Below, piece by piece: positions 14,325 through 17,430 of a stretch of 17,430 nt of DNA. The notes beneath the pieces are model-generated. The model saw only the letters and a list, made by a program, of their open reading frames with translations. It searched no databases and was not told the DNA's origin. Within the stretch, counting starts at the first letter, position 1. Every line of letters starts with the position of its first letter. The position numbers and the translations under genes are program-made. Origin of the DNA: Promethearchaeota archaeon (GTDB taxonomy: Archaea; Asgardarchaeota; Lokiarchaeia; Sigynarchaeales; SOKP01); the NCBI GenBank assembly GCA_004524425.1, contig SDNN01000046.1:1-17430 (forward strand). The letters run 5' to 3'.

Positions 14325-16061
14325 ATGAAAAATAATAAATTAGGATATACTAATAAATGGAGGATATTAACAGCCTCTATTGGACAATGCGTTCATGTTG
14401 CGGGTGCATATAACTTCATGAATATTGCGAGTCAAATAGGTCATGATTGTATATTTTTAGGGCCTGCAACTCCTCTATCAACAATTATAAATTCAATTCG
14501 AGAATTAAAACCAGATATTGTCGGTTTAAGTTATAGATTAACCCCCTCAACAGTTAGACCTCTATTAAAAAATTTCTTTGAAAAATATAAAAAACTTAAG
14601 CAAAAACCTAAGAAATTGTTTTTTGCAGGAACTCCCGACGTAGTTAATATCGCAAAAGGATTTGATCAATTTGATCAATATTTTATAGGAGGCGAATCAA
14701 GATTTAAACTAATATCTCTTTTAAAAAACCAAAAGGATAGTACCGAAAATGATGCTGAAATTCCCATGGATTTGATTTCTCGAATTAAATGGAAAAAACC
14801 TTATCCTATACTCAGAGCACATTTTGGGTTACCTAATTTAGATGAAACTGTTGAGGGAATAAAAGAAATTGCGAATTCAAATATTTTGGACGTAATTTCC
14901 ATTGCTCCTGATCAAAATACTCAAGCGAACTATTTTCATCCGGAAGATCAAGAAATGGAATTATCTGGTGCTGGAGGTGTCCCTATAAGAACAAGAAGGG
15001 ATTTCATAAAGCTTCATGAAGCAAGATTACAAGGAAACCATCCTTTACTAAGAATATATGCAGGGACCCGTGATTTCATAAAACTTGCCAAATTATATCG
15101 AGATACAATTAAAAATGCCTGGGCAGCAATTCCAATATTTTGGTTTAATCAAATGGATAAAAGGGGGCCATTATCATTAAAAGAATCTATAAGGCAACAT
15201 TTAGAAGCAATAAAATGGCATGGCGAAAATAATATTCCAGTAGAAATAAATGATCCCCATCATTGGAGCCTAAGAAATGCACCTGATGCCATTGCCGTAG
15301 CAGATATGTATCTTTCGGGAATAATAGCAAAGAGATTAGGAGTTAAGCATTTCATTGCTCAATACATGTTTAATACACCGCCTTCCAGTTCATTTGATAT
15401 GGATCTTGCCAAAATTTTAGCGAAAAATGAGCTCCTTCAAACTTTAAAAGATGATAAATTTAACATAATTAAGCAAGTTAGAACGGGATTGGCAAGTCTT
15501 CCATTAAATCTTCAAAAAGCAAAAGGTCATTTAGCTGCAGCAACATTAGTTCAATTAACAATTAAACCTGATATAGTTCATATTGTAACCCATTCTGAAG
15601 CTAGCCATGCTGCTCAACCAGAGGATATTATAGAAAGTTCCAATATCGTAAACCAAGTTATTGATCGGATGTATTCTAGTAAAGTTAACATTATTGATGA
15701 ACATCTGGAAAAAAGAAAAGAAGAATTAGTCAGACAAGCAAAATGGATTATAAATCTCATTCCCTATCTGGCCAAAACATCAAAAGAAAAAGAAAATCCT
15801 TGGACAAATTATAATGTTTTAAACAGAATCGTTAAATATGGTATTTTTGATGCACCTCACCTAAAGAATAATGAATTTGCCGCAGGCAACATTAAAACTA
15901 AAATGATTGATGGAGCATGCTATTCATGGCATCCTTCTAGACAAAGGAAGATAGACGAAATTGAGAGAATAAAGGACATAATTGCAAATTATCCCGATAT
16001 ATTTCCGTCAAAAAGTATAACAGAGGACATATTTCATGCTGAAAAGGTGATGGATCAGTGA
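14325..16061 (+). CDS. Cobalamin-binding, glutamate mutase-like fusion protein
   Basis: The 578-residue product joins an N-terminal B12-binding domain (about 12-130) to a C-terminal alpha/beta barrel (about 155-500) similar in pattern to the epsilon subunit of glutamate mutase. In the first domain, CVHVAG (22-27) matches the DxHxxG loop with H24 as expected lower ligand of cobalt but Cys in place of Asp22; GLSYRL (S69) and IGG (122-123) match later conserved turns. In the barrel, INDPHHWSLRNAPDAIAVAD and KAKGHLAAATLVQLTIKPD align by eye with glutamate mutase segments. Such enzymes use adenosylcobalamin for carbon-skeleton rearrangement of amino acids. In glutamate mutase the two parts are separate proteins. 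The ATG has a weak SD (GTGA). The stop overlaps the next start (GTGA), so a shared pathway with the dehydrogenase is likely; the substrate is unknown. Confidence 0.82.
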   Translation: MKNNKLGYTNKWRILTASIGQCVHVAGAYNFMNIASQIGHDCIFLGPATPLSTIINSIRELKPDIVGLSYRLTPSTVRPLLKNFFEKYKKLKQKPKKLFFAGTPDVVNIAKGFDQFDQYFIGGESRFKLISLLKNQKDSTENDAEIPMDLISRIKWKKPYPILRAHFGLPNLDETVEGIKEIANSNILDVISIAPDQNTQANYFHPEDQEMELSGAGGVPIRTRRDFIKLHEARLQGNHPLLRIYAGTRDFIKLAKLYRDTIKNAWAAIPIFWFNQMDKRGPLSLKESIRQHLEAIKWHGENNIPVEINDPHHWSLRNAPDAIAVADMYLSGIIAKRLGVKHFIAQYMFNTPPSSSFDMDLAKILAKNELLQTLKDDKFNIIKQVRTGLASLPLNLQKAKGHLAAATLVQLTIKPDIVHIVTHSEASHAAQPEDIIESSNIVNQVIDRMYSSKVNIIDEHLEKRKEELVRQAKWIINLIPYLAKTSKEKENPWTNYNVLNRIVKYGIFDAPHLKNNEFAAGNIKTKMIDGACYSWHPSRQRKIDEIERIKDIIANYPDIFPSKSITEDIFHAEKVMDQ

Positions 16062-17179
16062 ATTTCTGCGTCATTGGTGCAGGATCAGGTGGTAGAGCAT
16101 TTGCAGCTTATCTCTCATCTAAAGGACATTCTGTTTCACTTTATAACCGATCATATCACAGAATTAGCGCAATTCAGCAAAAAGGAGGAATTGAGGCAAC
16201 AGGAGAATTAAAAGGATTTTTTCCAATACAAACAGTTACTCAAGATTTAGAATTAGCAGTGAGAGATGCTGAGATAATCCTAGTGGTAACTCCTGCATTT
16301 GCTCACAAAAGCATCGCAAAAAACATTGCACCTCATTTGAAGGAAGGTCAAGTTATTATTTTAAATCCGGGAAGAACATTTGGTTCTGTAGAATTTCTAC
16401 GTGAAATTGATAAAGTAAGAGGGAAATTTCCTGTTTTTATAGGAGAGACTCAGACGCTTCTCTTTACATCTAGGGAATTACCTGGAAATGGGGTAAGAAT
16501 ATTAAAGATTAAAAATAAAGTAAGTTTTTCGACTTTTCCTGAAAAATATATTGATTTAATTAATGATTTATTAAAAAATACATTTCCGCAATTAATATCT
16601 AATGAAAATTATTTAGAATTAACTCTTAATAATATAGGAATGTTACTTCATCCTACAATATCCTTATTTAATGCTGGACCCATGGATTTTGGGAAAACAT
16701 TTAAATTTTATAAAGAGGGCGCCACCACGAGAGTATGCCACGTTCTCGAAGAGGTTGAAAGCGAAATAACTGAAATATTTAGCGTTTTAGGCTTAAAATA
16801 CATGCCATTTGAGAAATGGGCATATAAATGTTACGGAATAAAAGCTAACTGCATACATGATGCTATCCAACAATTAGAAGTTTATAATAATATTAAGGCT
16901 CCGAAAGAATTAATAACAAGATATTTCACTGAAGACGTTCCAACAGGTTTAGTTCCTATTGCTTCATTAGCAAGTTTTTTAGGAATAGAAACACCAATTA
17001 TCGATTCAATCATTCAACTAGCAAGTGTCCTATGTGGAATCAATTTTTTAGATAGAGGAAGATCAATTGAACGATTAAAAATTAAAGATTATTTAAGAGA
17101 AAGAATATTTCAGGCAACAGTTTTAACAGATGAATTTCTTTCAAAGGAAAGAATACGAAGTACCAAGGAAGACATGTAA
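16058..17179 (+). CDS. Octopine/nopaline-type NAD(P)-dependent dehydrogenase
   Basis: The 373-residue product belongs to the opine dehydrogenase family, which couples an amino acid to a 2-oxo acid by NAD(P)H-dependent reductive amination, or runs the reverse. The Rossmann loop is FCVIGAGSGGRAFAAYLSS (3-21), followed by VSLYNRS. The C-terminal catalytic domain has NNIGMLLHPTISLFNAGP (191-208, H198), FKFYKEGATTRVCHVLEE and RYFTEDVPTGLVPIASLA (288-305, D293). H198 and D293 probably correspond to the His-Asp pair known in N-(1-D-carboxyethyl)-L-norvaline dehydrogenase. Length is normal. The start is GTG 16058, inside the GTGA overlap with the mutase-like gene, so the two are translationally coupled; no other start matches the family N-terminus. 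Substrates cannot be read from the sequence. Confidence 0.9.
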   Translation: MNFCVIGAGSGGRAFAAYLSSKGHSVSLYNRSYHRISAIQQKGGIEATGELKGFFPIQTVTQDLELAVRDAEIILVVTPAFAHKSIAKNIAPHLKEGQVIILNPGRTFGSVEFLREIDKVRGKFPVFIGETQTLLFTSRELPGNGVRILKIKNKVSFSTFPEKYIDLINDLLKNTFPQLISNENYLELTLNNIGMLLHPTISLFNAGPMDFGKTFKFYKEGATTRVCHVLEEVESEITEIFSVLGLKYMPFEKWAYKCYGIKANCIHDAIQQLEVYNNIKAPKELITRYFTEDVPTGLVPIASLASFLGIETPIIDSIIQLASVLCGINFLDRGRSIERLKIKDYLRERIFQATVLTDEFLSKERIRSTKEDM

Positions 17180-17200
17180 TATTTTTTTACTATTTTTATT
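17180..17200 (+). terminator. T-rich transcript end after the dehydrogenase
   Basis: Directly after the TAA stop the sequence reads TATTTTTTTACTATTTTTATT, an archaeal oligo-T terminator pattern without a hairpin. The remaining 230 bases to the window edge hold no gene I can support. Confidence 0.5.
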
Positions 17201-17430
17201 GATTAACATGATATATCAAGGAATTTTTAATGTTTTAGATTTTTATTTTGAAGAGTCTGACCTGTTTTATTTGGAAGTTGATAATTATTTTAATATAAAA
17301 TTAGAAAAAAGAAAACGTTAATGATCAGAAAAAAGACGTTTATTCGATGAATATATTTCTTATTTGATGGGTTAATTTCGAATAAATCTTATAAAAAAAG
17401 CTGAAAAAAAATGTTAAAGAGGATTTTTGA

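Noticed and set aside
17130..17321. 63-codon + strand frame overlapping the end of the dehydrogenase gene
   Set aside because: It overlaps the C-terminus of a firm gene by 50 bases, has no SD at its ATG or at the inner ATG near 17209, and runs over a T-rich terminator with biased Phe/Tyr/Asn content.
17411..17430. ATG near the right edge that could open another gene
   Set aside because: Only six codons are visible and there is no SD; the nearby TTATAAAAAAA is not at a fitting distance for a leaderless start.

Overview
This window looks like a stretch of archaeal chromosome, strongly AT-rich (roughly 70% A+T by eye). Archaeal signs are an archaeal-type translation initiation factor aIF1 with its N-terminal CxxC/CxC motif, an RPB9/TFS-type zinc ribbon, an archaeal Prx6-type peroxiredoxin with the C207/C213 pair, TATA (BoxA) elements, and Shine-Dalgarno sites of the GGAGGTGATC type about 9-10 nt before the start. 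Base composition and the mix of small zinc-finger proteins with many unrecognised proteins suggest an Asgard (Lokiarchaeia-like) genome; that placement is an inference. There are no rRNA, tRNA, CRISPR or insertion sequence signals.

Layout. Positions 1-2641 hold the tail of a possible ORF entering from the left edge, a seven-helix membrane protein and an MFS transporter, all on +. Positions 3053-4047 hold a small unknown protein and a peroxiredoxin. Positions 4390-6517 form a compact + strand operon: an N-ribbon-only RPB9/TFS-like protein, a small basic zinc-finger protein, an unrecognised 417-residue protein and aIF1. Convergent to it, on the minus strand, are a cysteine-rich YkgJ-type protein and a DUF6125-like protein. 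Positions 8017-13532 (minus) carry an asparagine-synthetase-like protein that lacks the glutaminase nucleophile, then hyuB and hyuA (hydantoinase/5-oxoprolinase/acetone-carboxylase family). A 792-base gap with a structured leader precedes a divergent + strand pair: a cobalamin-binding glutamate-mutase-like fusion protein and an octopine/nopaline-type dehydrogenase, coupled by a GTGA overlap.

Main points of interest. (1) Three genes with clear conserved N-termini (aIF1, peroxiredoxin, hyuA) have no ATG, GTG or TTG where the family needs a start. Each has ATT or ATA at the Met position with an SD site at suitable spacing. The aIF1 case is notable because bacterial infC (IF3) starts with AUU and eukaryotic eIF1 has a poor start context, both used for autoregulation of the factor that polices start codons. 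(2) The B12 protein has an N-terminal cobalamin domain joined to a glutamate-mutase-like barrel, is coupled to an opine-type dehydrogenase, and has a leader able to form alternative hairpins. With the nucleophile-less AsnB homologue and the HyuBA enzyme next door, the right half may be an undescribed amino-acid, opine or cyclic-amide pathway. This is a hypothesis from context.
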